Shown here in pieces: positions 20,387-30,138 of a stretch of DNA of 64,000 nucleotides (position 1 is the first letter of the stretch; the number at the start of each line of letters is the position of its first letter). The position numbers and the translations under genes were made by a program. This DNA comes from Conchocele bisecta (taxonomy: Eukaryota > Mollusca > Bivalvia > Lucinida > Thyasiridae). The stretch is from the NCBI GenBank assembly GCA_029237695.1, contig JAQRGA010000391.1, forward strand, positions 1 through 64,000. Direction: 5' to 3'. Below the pieces are notes generated by a model that had not been told where the DNA came from, ran no database searches, and saw only the letters and a program-made list of their open reading frames with translations.

Positions 20387-22364
20387 TTACAAAATAAGTT
20401 CAATTAACAATGAGACAATAGTGGAAGAACTCTCTGGGTCACCGATTTTCGTAACAAAGTTAATAACACTACCTTGGGAAAGTCTAATTCGATCATAACC
20501 GGCGAAACGAAACCACCGTCGAACTATTCTCCAGCGATTTTAGTGACTCCAACCCCCCGTTCTTCCCCATCTACTACAAGATTTATCGCGACCGTGCCCA
20601 CAGGTTTACCACTAGCATTACCGAGCAGACCGCCAATTCAGATTAACTTCACCTGCAGCTGCAATAGCGTATCCCACACATTTATTACTCACTTTGGCAC
20701 CGAACGAATATTCATAGTGCCCCTCATCAATCAATGGGCCCCGCTTCTCAGCCCAAACTGTTATGGCACGTTTTGGCGTTTTCATTGTTTGCACCAATCC
20801 GGTAAGCCCCTCGAGAGAGATATGGGTCTCATATACGAATCTTATAAGAGGCCTCCTCAAGAGCTTTGGTCGCGGCTCTACGATCATGTTTCAGTTTATC
20901 GGAAACTTCGGTTATCTTTCCGTCTAGTTCGGTAAGTGTGCCGCTTCTCTGCTGAGAGAGTCCTCTAAGCGCAACGCATCATAAGCCTCCGTAATGGTCG
21001 CCTGGTGGCCTTCTAGGGCTTTTTCAACACCCGACCGGCCTCTTTTTGAAATTCGGTTATTTTCCCGTCTAGTTCAGCAACCGCCGCTTCTCTGATGGGA
21101 GAGTCCTCTGAGCGCAACACCCCATAAACCTCCGTAATGTCCGCCTGGTGGTCTTCTCGGGCTTTATCAATACCCGTTCGGACCCCCTCAACCCCCAACC
21201 GGGCCTCCTTTCGAAATTCGGTTATTTTTTCGTCTAGTTCAGTAAGTGCCGCTTCTCTGTTGAGAGAGTCCTATGAGCGCAACGCCCCATAAGCCTCCGC
21301 AATGTCCTCCTTGTGGTCTTCTCGGACCCCCTCAACCCCCGACCTGGTCTCTTTCAGAAATTCGGCTATTTTCCCGTCTAGTTCAGTAAGTGTCGCTTCT
21401 TTGCTGAGAGAGTCCTCTAAGCGCAACGCATCATAAGCCTCCGCAATGGCCTCCGCAAGGTTCACCTGGTTGTCTTCTCGGACTTTATCAATACCCGACC
21501 GGGTCTCTTTTCGAAATTTGGTTATTTTCCCGTCTAGTTCGGCAACCGCCGCTTCTCTGATGAGAGAGTCCTCTGAGCGCAACACCTCATAAGCTCCGTA
21601 AGGTCCGCCTGGTGGTCTTCTCGGGCTTTCTCAATACCCGACGTGGCCTCTTTTCGAAATTTGGTTATTTTTTTGTCTAGTTCGGTAAGTGCCGCATCTC
21701 TGATGAGAGAGTCCTCTGAGCGCAACACCTCATAAGCCTCCGTAAGGTCCGCCTGGTGGTCTTCTCGGGCTTTCTCAATACCCGACGTGGCCTCTTTTCG
21801 AAATTTGGTTATTTTTTTGTCTAGTTCGGTAAGTGCCGCATCTCTGATGAGAGAGTCCTCTAAGCGCAACGTATCATAACCCTCCGTAAGGGCCACCTGG
21901 TGGTCTTCTCGGACTTTATCAATATCCGACCTGCTCTCTTTTCGAAATTTGGTTATTTTCCCGTCTCGTTCGGTAAGTGTCGCTTCACCGATGAGAGAGA
22001 GTCCTCTAAGCGCAACGCATCATAAGCCTCCGTAAGGTCCGCCTGGTGGTCTTCTCGGACTTTATCAATCCCCAACCGGGCCTCTTTTCGAAATTTGGTT
22101 ATTTTTCACCTAGTTCGTTTAGTTCCGTATGCGTTTCTTCACGACTTTGTGTATTCACAGCCAGGGCATATTCTCTAAGTTGTGATAGTAGACTCTTGTG
22201 AATATCGTCCGTGGCCACCGATATAGTTCTATTGATCAAGGCCGTTTGTTTTTTTGGGTAGTTAAAAAGTCGCCCTCTGTCGGGATGAATCCCCCTTCTG
22301 TCGGTTCCAAATTCTTTGAATTTGTCACCCAATCGGAAGAACTACCTGGTCCGTATATACTCAT
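20387..22364 (-). pseudogene. Fibre-like protein with long coiled-coil shaft, copy B
   Basis: The architecture is an N-terminal MSIYGPG peptide (start 22364), about 90 residues of linker, a shaft of eight or so tandem units of about 48 residues (about 22090-20950), then a beta-rich head (about 20790-20387) with GHYEYSFGA, GSVINFVTKIG and STIVSLLIE. A shaft unit has the form EDSLIRDAALTELDKK, then FRKEATSGIEKAREDHQ, then EAYEVLRS, and is strongly coiled-coil-like. Several frameshifts break the gene. The layout parallels adenovirus-type fibres (penton-binding tail, shaft, knob), and the penton-like gene lies immediately upstream. Receptor attachment is therefore inferred, not shown. Confidence 0.7.
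20950..22100. repeat. ~144-bp repeat array encoding the fibre shaft
   Basis: CCTCTRAGCGCAAC-CATAA recurs at about 20958, 21101, 21261, 21410, 21569, 21711, 21857 and 22002. Most units are 144-145 bp (48 codons) and a few are about 150-160 bp. Units at 21600-21900 are nearly identical to each other, which suggests recent unequal exchange. Confidence 0.85.
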
Positions 22365-22419
22365 TTCAATAATGTTGATAATATATATATATAAATTACG
22401 AACATGCGTTTAATTCTAA

Positions 22420-23193
22420 TTAATTTGAAATTTCGAGAACGACCGAAATCGGGTAATCGTTCTTCAACTCTCGCCCTTTATCATCAAGAATAGAAATCTT
22501 CAACTCGTGGATGTGTCCCGATTCCAAAACTTTCATCTCGGGGTGTGGGAAGTCTAAGGTCACAGTCTCGCCATAGAAACAGTCGCTGGCGGGCACGGTT
22601 TTCAATAATGTGGTGGGAGTGCCGTCTACCGTGTTGTATGATGTGTTCACCCGATCCAGGTGCACCCCGAGAGTTTTCGTGAAGGCAAAGTTCACCGGGG
22701 TATCGCCGCGGTGCTCGCCCACGGGGAAGACAAATTTCAACGGGAACCCTTCATCCTCGTTGTAAGGGGGTGCAAATTTAAATCCTAACATTGAGGCCAA
22801 CCCCGGAGTGATCTTTAATTTTTTATCAACGGACAATGTCGCAATCCCCGTGGCTTTTGAGACTGTGAGAGTGCCATTATCAGGCATATTCGTCGCGATT
22901 AAACCTTGGACATCTCCGAAACCCCAAAGGCCAGGACGTAATATGACAGCTGCTTCCCGAATGCGTCTCCTTGTTTCTGCAGGACTATCGGAGTCCTCTA
23001 GATCTATATCATCTCCGGAATAGATAGCCTCTGGCCATTCTATTCCGGAGATATCCTTGTGCATTTCAATGTTTTTCCACCCGACCGTGAACGTGATTGA
23101 TCTGAGGCCCACCCGGCGTTGTCCGCAGCAGTTGTCTATTAACTTTTGAAGTTCACAACTCCCTTTTTGAACATTAGTGATAGTAGCAAACAT
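22420..23193 (-). CDS. Penton-like minor capsid protein, copy B
   Basis: The open frame is 257 codons from the ATG at 23191-23193 to the TAA at 22420-22422. Its N-terminus MFATITNVQKGSCELQKLID and its C-terminus (VDGTPTTLLKTVPASD; ESGHIHELKISILDDKGREL; NDYPISVVLEI) are shared with copy A. The C-terminal pattern matches the conserved end of the Polinton penton/minor capsid family, which in virions forms the vertex jelly-roll. The middle (about residues 40-150) is more variable than the end. The fibre-like gene follows after 55 AT-rich bases on the same strand. The divergent neighbour's ATG is only 14 bp away. Confidence 0.75.
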   Translation of the reverse strand: MFATITNVQKGSCELQKLIDNCCGQRRVGLRSITFTVGWKNIEMHKDISGIEWPEAIYSGDDIDLEDSDSPAETRRRIREAAVILRPGLWGFGDVQGLIATNMPDNGTLTVSKATGIATLSVDKKLKITPGLASMLGFKFAPPYNEDEGFPLKFVFPVGEHRGDTPVNFAFTKTLGVHLDRVNTSYNTVDGTPTTLLKTVPASDCFYGETVTLDFPHPEMKVLESGHIHELKISILDDKGRELKNDYPISVVLEISN

Positions 23194-23207
23194 AATACTA
23201 TCTTTCA

Positions 23208-24209
23208 ATGGATACCAAAGCATTTAAGTTTAATTCTAATGCAAAGTACGTGGTCCGTGGTAAATACACGCAAAAAGACGTTGTTAACCGCCTTGTACAC
23301 CCAACCGTAACGGTTAGACCGGACAGTGGCTTTGCCACCAACTTCCTCGACATCTTTGAACAATATAGGCTGCCCAAGATTACTACGATGGAGGCGGTAA
23401 ACGGGTGGAAAGCAACACCGATGCAGTTTTGGCAGAACCAAATAAATTTCGCTGTATGGTGCGCAACAGCCGGGTGTGGAATTTCACATAAAGACCATCT
23501 GATATCCAAGAATGTCATGCTCCGAAGTGTCTACAACTTTCACGCGTATTATTCTCAAAGAATTAGGTATTTCACTACCTCAAGACGACGCCTGGGGTCC
23601 CATTTCCAACGCATACGACCGTATGTCGTTTGAAAGACGACTGCGTAACGAATTTAACGTTTCAAAAGACGCGGACTGGAGACAGAAAGCATTTCCTACC
23701 AGCACCGGCCTCGGGGACGTTCTCATACGGGGCCAGTCCGGGAATTGGACGCAGACTGATTTTAGACACGATCACTCCGGTGACCACATCGTCAGTCGGA
23801 ACGCCGGTAATTTTGACCCCGCGACTATGACTTTCGGGCCGGAAGTGTCTGGAGGTCGGCACTGTGGCGTGTTTTCTTGTAAAATGTTACCTCCGAAACG
23901 GGCTCACGTCGATTACATACAGCAGGCTGCTAAGGTTGAGAACGCGTGGGGTACATTTATGTTAGATAAGGGTCTAGGGTTCACGCAGGCCGGAGTTACT
24001 CGCGTCAACGACTCCATTCGCACGTACGTCTGGGCCATCCTCGGCGCACAGAAGCAAACTCGCAGTTCTATACTGGGCACGGGAACGGCGTTTGATGCAC
24101 AAAAACAATTCTTAGCACTTGTAGAGGACGCCATCTCAGCTAGGTGGACCTGGAGGAAAGGCGATCCAGAATTATCAAAACGTTTTGCAGAATGCCAGCA
24201 CTCCAGTAG
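23208..24209 (+). pseudogene. Conserved Polinton protein of unknown function, copy B
   Basis: It starts MDTKAFKFNSNAKY and carries the same blocks as copy A, including the Cys/His segment FAVWCATAGCGISHKDHL, ILKELG, KDADWRQK, NAWGTFMLDK, GFTQAGV and DSIRTYVWAILGAQKQTR. A small deletion near 23550 shifts the frame. The second frame runs on past the likely native stop (TAG 24207-24209) to 24276, implying a further shift. The central part (23690-23890) is poorly conserved with copy A. Function is unknown. Confidence 0.6.
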
Positions 24210-24235
24210 ACTATGTATTTGGAATAGGTCTTTAT

Positions 24236-24634
24236 ATAGCGTCGAGCAATATGATACTACGAGACGACCCGGTTGACGGTTACAATAATCAGATCGTAAT
24301 CGCCACCGCCAATCAAAAAATCGGCCACAACGGTAACGTGAACACGGATATCATCAAGCGCACCCCCAACATGATCGGGCGCGGAGTTGCAAATGGAACC
24401 GATTTCATAAAACCCCCAAAACACAAAATGGATACACATCCCTCAACACAATCGAACCCAGTACCCCCAATTCACAAATTGGATGCACCATCGAGTTCCC
24501 TCAATCCAATCATCAACAATGTTGAAACAGGAGCGGAAACACCAATCGAGATTGGAAGCACAACACACGAGGAGGAGAAATTAGGCCTCGACGTCGCCCT
24601 CGTGACGATCGGATTATTTAAGCTTTGGTTTTAG
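24236..24634 (+). CDS. Small tail-anchored membrane protein, copy B
   Basis: This is the counterpart of 10456-10758. The codon aligned with A's ATG is ATA (24236-24238); the next in-frame ATG is at 24251. Conserved parts are MILRDDPVDGYNNQI, NMIGRGVANGTDFIKPP and THEEEKLG followed by a C-terminal hydrophobic helix. Between them the linker is about 30 residues longer than in A and contains two CCAAT-N-ATTGG palindromes (24467-24482, 24542-24555). The last 21 bp overlap the convergent coiled-coil gene, exactly as in copy A. Confidence 0.55.
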   Translation: MASSNMILRDDPVDGYNNQIVIATANQKIGHNGNVNTDIIKRTPNMIGRGVANGTDFIKPPKHKMDTHPSTQSNPVPPIHKLDAPSSSLNPIINNVETGAETPIEIGSTTHEEEKLGLDVALVTIGLFKLWF

Positions 24635-25920
24635 GAACTCTCTGGCGAAGAATAGTAGGAGACCGGCGATTGCCACGATTAAAGCCCAAGTATTTTTAGC
24701 GGGCCATCCGGCCGTTTTTGATAATATAGATAGCAAGTAAGAAACGATACTTCCGATCAGTCCAGGTAGTGCGGCAGCCGCCTTTTCGGCTAATTTAGCC
24801 AGGAGACTGGCGAGGGCTTCTAGTTGTTTCTTTACCCACTCTTTGGCTCCGCCGGATGGCGCGGGTGGTGGTGTGGGTGGTGGCGCGGGTGGTGGCGCCG
24901 CACCACCAGTGAAAGCTAGAACTATGGTCGATATAGTCATGCCGATAGCAACGAGGATGCTTGCTATCGTGACACCCTGCTCTCTGAACAGAGTGCGAAG
25001 ACGCTCACCGAGTGTCGTCTCCTCGTGCAGAACCCTCGAGATTGTTTCGCGGATCCGACTTATTTGGGTGCGGAGAGCCTCACGGTTAGTCGATGCAGCC
25101 TGCAAGCGAGCTTCTCTTTCGTCCCGCAACGACCGCAGGCGTTCGGTGATCCGCTCGGTAGATTCTCTATCGCCACCAGCTTCCTCCAGTTTTCTTTCTT
25201 CTAGCGCGATATGTTCATCCAGCGACGAGAGTTTGGCGAGGTTAAGGACCAGTTCGCCACGGACCGTTTGCATAACCTTATCTAGGCCCCGGAGTTCGCG
25301 AAGAGGTAACGGTGGGTCATCGATGAGTATTTCGTTTTCGCTGAACGTGGTCTCCATCGTGTTAATAGCGTCGGTGGCTACTTGAGGGACCTCGCTGAGC
25401 TCAACCGTTTCTATCGCGGAGGCCGTTTTCGCCATCGTTTCGTCGGTAGACTGTAGGGCCTCTACAGCGCTGGTAGGCATAATTGGTTTACCCCTCTTCC
25501 AATCTGGAAATCCGATTTCGTTCCTTATGAGTTGGCCACCGCCCGGGTTTCCTGCAATGGTGCTCAGTGCTAGGGGTTTACCGGTCATCGTGTTGACGAT
25601 CGGGAGATTTGATGCTGCTTTTAGTCGCAATCTACCGTTCAGATCAAATTTGAACTTGGAGTAGTCGCGACCGACAGATGGGACCAGACCTTTTTCTGCC
25701 AAACTGTTGTAGTAGTCGTCTACAGCTCCCTCGAGTAATTCCCGACTTTGACTAGTAGTAGCGCCACCTAATTCCCCCGATTGCGATTGGATTGGAACTG
25801 CAGGCTCTATTAAGGTCGTTTCGTTATAGTTATCGATGTCATCATCTATGTCATAATCATCCTCATCCGACGATAATCGTCTCTGCCGATTTTATTCGTG
25901 TCAATATCGTAATCAGCCAT
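24614..25920 (-). pseudogene. Coiled-coil membrane protein with Pro/Ala linker, copy B
   Basis: The likely start is the ATG at 25918-25920. A one-base shift within the first 15 codons separates it from the long frame that runs to 24614. Domains in order: acidic N-terminus, conserved SVGRDYSKF and KPLALSTIAGN region, long coiled-coil (about 25240-25010; SLDEHIALEERKLEEAGGD, RLRSLRDEREARL), hydrophobic helix (ASILVAIGMTISTIVLAFTGG), Pro/Ala linker, amphipathic KKQLEALASLLAKLAEKAAA and a final hydrophobic helix. This looks like a membrane-anchored protein of the virion or assembly site. Function is unknown. It is divergent to the capsid gene. Confidence 0.65.
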
Positions 25921-25956
25921 CTTTATAATTTTCTTAAAATTAATTATGTATTAAAG

Positions 25957-25976
25957 ACAAAACCATACGGGTTTAA
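25957..25976 (+). promoter_or_regulatory. Conserved block upstream of capsid gene B
   Basis: ACAAAACCATACGGGTTTAA lies 17 bp before the capsid ATG and is identical to the block upstream of capsid gene A. The rest of the 73-bp intergenic region is AT-rich and less conserved. A promoter or initiator role for the capsid gene, or for the divergent pair, is inferred. Confidence 0.55.
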
Positions 25977-25993
25977 AATAGATTCACTAAATT

Positions 25994-27294
25994 ATGTCTT
26001 CGTGTCAATACGGTCGCAAACTCAATCCATACCACAGACTGCGGGAGCCCCTCGGGGCAAAAGGCGTGAGACAGTGTGTCGTTATTACGAACAACCCATC
26101 GACGATCGACCAGAACCAGCAGCTCTTGGTCCGCTTCCCCAACCTCGGAGCTAACGACGTCATTGTGCCGGGGACTGTTCGCCTCGCTTTCACTATTTCG
26201 CTGACGTCGACGGACGAGGACCGAACCGTCGTTCAGAACCTAGGTCGCGCCATAGTCAAGAAGACCATGATAAAGATTTCTGGTAATGAGGTGATGTCGA
26301 TCGATGACAGCGACGTCTACCATTGTTATCAGGACCTATGGAAGACGGCTCAATAGTGGGAAAACGCTGTCTATCAGGGTATTGACACCAGCAAAAATAA
26401 GAACGTAACCAAACTTAGAATCGGGGCTGGTAACAAGGTAGATAACAACGCGAGCGACAACGCGGTCGCGGGCGCTTACGGCAACCGCTTCTACATCCCG
26501 CTCGACTTTGAGTTGCTGGAGGGTCACATGCCCTACTATCAGAGTGCTTTGGCTGACCGCCTAGAATACGAACTAACGTTCAACGACTACGGACGAGTTC
26601 TCATAGCCACCGACCAGTTATCGACGTATACGATCGATAATGTTTCCCTGGAGTACGACATGGTCACGATGCCCGAACTCGCGCGATTGATCAGAACCCA
26701 GTACGCCGGGCGCGTTGCCATACTTTACGACCGAGTTCTTCGCCATCGCAAGATGACGAAAGACAAAAGCGACACATTATGGAATATTAACGTCAACGTA
26801 CCCGCCCGCTCGATGAAAGGTATACTGATGTTGTTCGAGGATGCTCGGTTCGCGTTCGGTGCTAGAAAAACCGACAAATTCTATAACCCCAACCCCAAAA
26901 TCACGAAGGTAGAGGTGACGATCGAGGGAGTACCCAATCAACTCTACAGCGCGGGTCTTCGCGCGCACCAGCAGTGGGACGAAGTAAGAAAGCAGTTTGC
27001 TGCCGGCTCTAAGCGCTCTCCGGAGGTTGCCGCGGTTGCCAAAGACCTGCATCTCTCGGCCGTCTCCTCGCGGAGTTCCTGAATACCAAATACGCGTTAT
27101 GGTTAGACATGCGAGCCAGCGACGACGACCAAATACACGGCAGCGGACGCCAAGTTGAGAACGCTAGTGAGGGTGTGACGATCCAGATAACCAAAGAGGC
27201 GGATGGAGCTGGCACATTGAACGTGTACTTATATATAATTACAGACGCACAACTCAACATCGAAGATGGTCGATACGTATCAGCGATCTACTGA
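25994..27294 (+). pseudogene. MCP: Major capsid protein (double jelly-roll hexon), copy B
   Basis: The frame from the ATG at 25994 to the TGA at 27292-27294 is about 433 codons and aligns throughout with copy A. It has only two lesions: a TAG at 26354-26356 and loss of one C in a CCC run near 27066. Signature stretches are LNPYHRLREPLG, DYGRVLIATDQLSTYTIDN, PELARLIRTQYAGRV, SDTLWNINVNVPARS and the C-terminal DAQLNIEDGRYVSAIY, an end typical of Polinton capsids. The packaging ATPase follows 22 bp later, as is usual for these elements. Both lesions are point-like, so loss of function appears recent. Confidence 0.9.
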
Positions 27295-27316
27295 CTTTAA
27301 TAATTCTAAATAATTA

Positions 27317-27943
27317 ATTAGCAATCAATACCAATTCACGATTGGAGATGCTCACTCTGCCATAATATGTGGGCAGACAGGATGTGGAAAAACGGTTTTC
27401 ATCCTAGACTTGCTCGAGGGCTCCTACCGCGATGCCTTTCGTCACATTGTGATCCTGTGTCCCACTGTGCGTCACAACGATACTTATCATCGGCCGTGGA
27501 TATGGACCGACCCTGAGGTATACGTTATTGACCCCGGTGATAGGCTTCACGATTGGTTGCGTGGTTTATACCAAAGATTCCAGGGTGAGCACACCATATA
27601 CGTGATTGACGATTGCTCAGCCAAGGCGGCGATGACCAAAAAGAAGGACATGCTCTCCGAGCTCGCATTTTCTGGCCGCCATGCTAGGCAAAGCGTATGG
27701 ATATCCACTCAAAAGTACAACGCCGTCCTCAAGGATCTGCGCGAGCAAACGAAATGGGTCGCCCTCTTGCACTGCAAGGACCGAGACTCATTCGATGACT
27801 GTCTTCGAGAGAATGACGTTATCCCAACGCGCGAGGAGCGCCTGGAGGTTCGACAGATGCTTTCGGAAACTAAGCACGCCAAGCTTTTGCTAAAGACTGA
27901 TCAACCAACTGCTTACGAAGTTATCAATCAATTTTATAATTAA
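27317..27943 (+). CDS. ATP: Genome-packaging ATPase (FtsK/HerA type)
   Basis: The uninterrupted frame runs from the stop at 27311 to the TAA at 27941. Walker A is GQTGCGKT (27371-27394) and Walker B is TIYVIDDCSA (about 27595). A third conserved block, STQKYNAVLKDLREQTKWVA, carries the sensor-type residues of the Polinton ATPase. This enzyme pumps the genome into preformed capsids. No ATG precedes Walker A; the codon at the expected start is ATT (27317-27319), possibly a mutated ATG. A CCAATTCACGATTGG palindrome lies inside the first codons. At about 209 residues it is normal size. Confidence 0.85.
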   Translation: MSNQYQFTIGDAHSAIICGQTGCGKTVFILDLLEGSYRDAFRHIVILCPTVRHNDTYHRPWIWTDPEVYVIDPGDRLHDWLRGLYQRFQGEHTIYVIDDCSAKAAMTKKKDMLSELAFSGRHARQSVWISTQKYNAVLKDLREQTKWVALLHCKDRDSFDDCLRENDVIPTREERLEVRQMLSETKHAKLLLKTDQPTAYEVINQFYN

Positions 27944-27959
27944 TTAGCAATTATTTAAC

Positions 27960-28100
27960 GCTCGTTAGTAATTGCCGAGTAAATGCTTAACAATACTTAG
28001 CAATTACTGAACAATGCTGAACAAATGCTGAACAATGCTGAACAAATGCTTAACAAATGATGAAATATGCTGAACAATGGTTAACAATGTTAACAATGTT
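27960..28100. repeat. AATGCTGAAC short tandem repeat
   Basis: Ten-base units close to AATGCTGAACA repeat about ten times with drift (TGCTTAACAA, GGTTAACAATG). The array fills the gap after the ATPase gene. It runs into a hydrophobic frame at 28057-28200 that probably is not a gene, since an AT-rich leader and a better start follow at 28228. Confidence 0.7.
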
Positions 28101-28227
28101 GTGCTCCGCTGCGAGCTTTGTTGCGAGCATAATGGTGATCATAAGTATCGGGTGGTGCGCTTGGCAATATGTTAAAGTGATGAGACTTGTTAGAATAGTT
28201 AAATTAATTTTAAGAAAATTAGCAATA

Positions 28228-28930
28228 ATGAACTGCGACGAACTTCTCGATCAGCTAATGGAAGAAACCTCAAATCCGACTGCCAACACCCTGAAAGATA
28301 ATGAAACATCAACTCCGACAGAGCAATCGGGATCAACTCCAACTCCAACGGCGGTTGGTATTGGGTTGAGTGCAACGACTCCGAATGAAAATGAAAATGC
28401 GGCGCGACGAGAGCGGCTAGCTGCGCTGGTTGCTGGGGGACAATCGGAGCATTATCTCGGTATTGCGTCTCTCAGTTTTTCAGGTGGATAAGATGTTCAA
28501 ATGCGGAGATCGATAAAATGTATGCGCGATACGAATCTAGGTTAGGTGCGGAGATGACAAAAACTCTTGGATCGGCGGCTATTCATTTGTACGCAACCGC
28601 CGTTAGTATACTTCTCCCTATACCAAATACCGCGGGATTGATTGACGATCTAGAGACTGACCCTTTTATAGGTCACACACTCTTAGAACAGCCTGCTGCT
28701 CAATTTATCACAAGTTTGGAATGTACTTAGCTCCGCTGACAACCGCGTTGACCACTGGTAACACTGTCAAATTTGGACATATATGCCCACGAACTATAAG
28801 CCCTAATATTAATATCATAAATGATGACACAAGACACACCTGCGAGAGTGACGGAACAGCAATCTCCAACAGCGTTGGGGATTGTTCCAACCCAATCGAA
28901 CCCGATTGCAGCACTTCCAACTCCGATTGA
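28228..28930 (+). pseudogene. Conserved Polinton protein, unknown role
   Basis: The likely start is the ATG at 28228 (MNCDELLDQLMEE) after an AT-rich leader. A Thr/Pro-rich stretch follows. Then, in new frames, come MYARYESRLGAEMTKTLGSA (from 28518), DDLETDPFIGHTL and MYLAPLTTALTTGN (from 28721). The last three blocks belong to a family I recognise as common in invertebrate Polintons. Frameshifts near 28485 and 28700 break it. There is no known function and no membrane segment. Confidence 0.6.
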
Positions 28931-29421
28931 TCCTCCAACCCAATCCCAATCGCTTGATTGGAGTTGGGGTTGCACGACATAAAAACCCAAAAAGGCAGGC
29001 AGCTGGGAGAGCGGCGGCTGCCACCCGAAAAGTTAAACAAGATAAAATACTCGCCGAGCTTCGAGAGGCTAAACAGTCGTTGCAATCGGGGACGGAGACA
29101 GCAAAACATCTGAAGACAGAGCAATCGGGTTCAACAGTGTTGAGTACAACAACACCCCCAATTCACGAATTGGAAGCACACTCAACACCCAATCGAGGTT
29201 GGGCGAATCCGATTGAACCCCAATTCGCGAATTGGAGTTGGGTTGTTGGTGGTGGTCTGGCAGTTGTTGGTGCCCTGTGCGTGTGGAAATACCGCCTATT
29301 ACACCAATCCTTATCGAAAAAACAACCCCCATCAATTCATCCAAAAACTGTTACGAAACAACAATCGCGATTGGATGCGCCCCATTTAAACATTGATCGC
29401 GACCCCTTTTATATGCAATAA
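28824..29421 (+). pseudogene. Basic single-span membrane protein
   Basis: A possible start at 28824 (MTQDTPARV) leads into sequence packed with CCAATC/GATTGG palindromes. A shift near 28970 joins it to the conserved part: basic helix KNPKRQAAGRAAAATRKVKQ, coiled-coil-like ILAELREAKQSL, a linker carrying more palindromes, and one transmembrane helix (SWVVGGGLAVVGALCVW) near 29240. Small basic membrane proteins of this form are frequent in Polintons, with unknown role. The start is uncertain because the leader is repeat-derived. Confidence 0.5.
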
Positions 29422-29426
29422 TTATA

Positions 29427-29661
29427 ATGGCTGAACAAGATGGTAAAATGTTAGTGAATGCGCTTTATCACGCCGTGGTGATATCGGGTTTCAGTATCGG
29501 GTATGCTCGACTATCAAAGATGGCCCTAGGAGGGTCCGCTCCCAAATTGGACTTTACTGTGAGAGACATAGGGTCTCGCGACCTTAGATGTAGCGGCCGC
29601 AGTTTGGACCCGAGATTATCTAGTTAAAGCTGGAATTCTACCCGTTAATATATGGAAATAA
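29427..29661 (+). pseudogene. Small hydrophobic Polinton protein
   Basis: The frame starts MAEQDGKMLVNALYHAVVIS, has one N-terminal hydrophobic helix (VVISGFSIGYARLSK), then shifts near 29570. The second frame (about 29575-29661) continues with VAAAVWTRDYLVKAGILP, which completes the family pattern. The stop TAA directly abuts the next gene's ATG. Function is unknown. Confidence 0.6.
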
Positions 29662-30096
29662 ATGGCTTCAATCGCAGTAATAGTAGGTGGTGCGCTTGTA
29701 AACGCATTGGCGTTCAGCGGTAGCAACTTTATATTCTCTAAAATGAGAAGCTCGAACGTGGATGAGGAGCGCAGGCGTCACGATTTAGCTGTAGAACAAC
29801 TCAATAGCGCAAAGGAAGCATGGTCGAAAAAACTAACCGCCCATCTGGACTGGGTCAACGAAGAGCTTCGCCGCGAAAATCACACCGCACAAACTTTTCA
29901 GAACGTTGAAGAAGCCAACCGCGAGTACGTGCTGGCATATCCACACAAAAGTCTCGCGCCGCTGGATCGCGAGCCCCAACTTTCAGATTTCTATGTACCG
30001 TCAGAGCCCCAAAAAGACCGCGATATCGCGTTCATCGTCGTGGGAATGGGTGTGGTGGGTATCGTCGGCTACTATCCAATCGAGATTTTAAATTAA
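29662..30096 (+). CDS. Two-span membrane protein with central helix
   Basis: The product is an intact 144-residue protein. An N-terminal hydrophobic segment (IAVIVGGALVNALAFSGSNF) is followed by a charged helical region (EERRRHDLAVEQLNSAKEAW; LDWVNEELRRENHTAQTF) and LSDFYVPSEPQKD, then a C-terminal hydrophobic helix (IAFIVVGMGVVGIVGYY). This pattern recurs in invertebrate Polintons. The protein may span or tether an internal membrane, but no role is known. It starts one base after the previous stop, which implies a polycistronic or tightly packed arrangement. Confidence 0.7.
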   Translation: MASIAVIVGGALVNALAFSGSNFIFSKMRSSNVDEERRRHDLAVEQLNSAKEAWSKKLTAHLDWVNEELRRENHTAQTFQNVEEANREYVLAYPHKSLAPLDREPQLSDFYVPSEPQKDRDIAFIVVGMGVVGIVGYYPIEILN

Positions 30097-30138
30097 TTAT
30101 TTTTTTTAATATAATATATATATATATATAGAAATTCG

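Noticed and set aside
23208..24209. Adenain-like viral protease as identity of the MDTKAF protein
   Set aside because: The Cys/His segment does not show the His-Glu/Asp-Gln-Cys order of that family.
24843..25385. 180-codon plus-strand frame opposite the coiled-coil gene
   Set aside because: The minus-strand frame is conserved with copy A and has sensible domains; the plus frame is its shadow.
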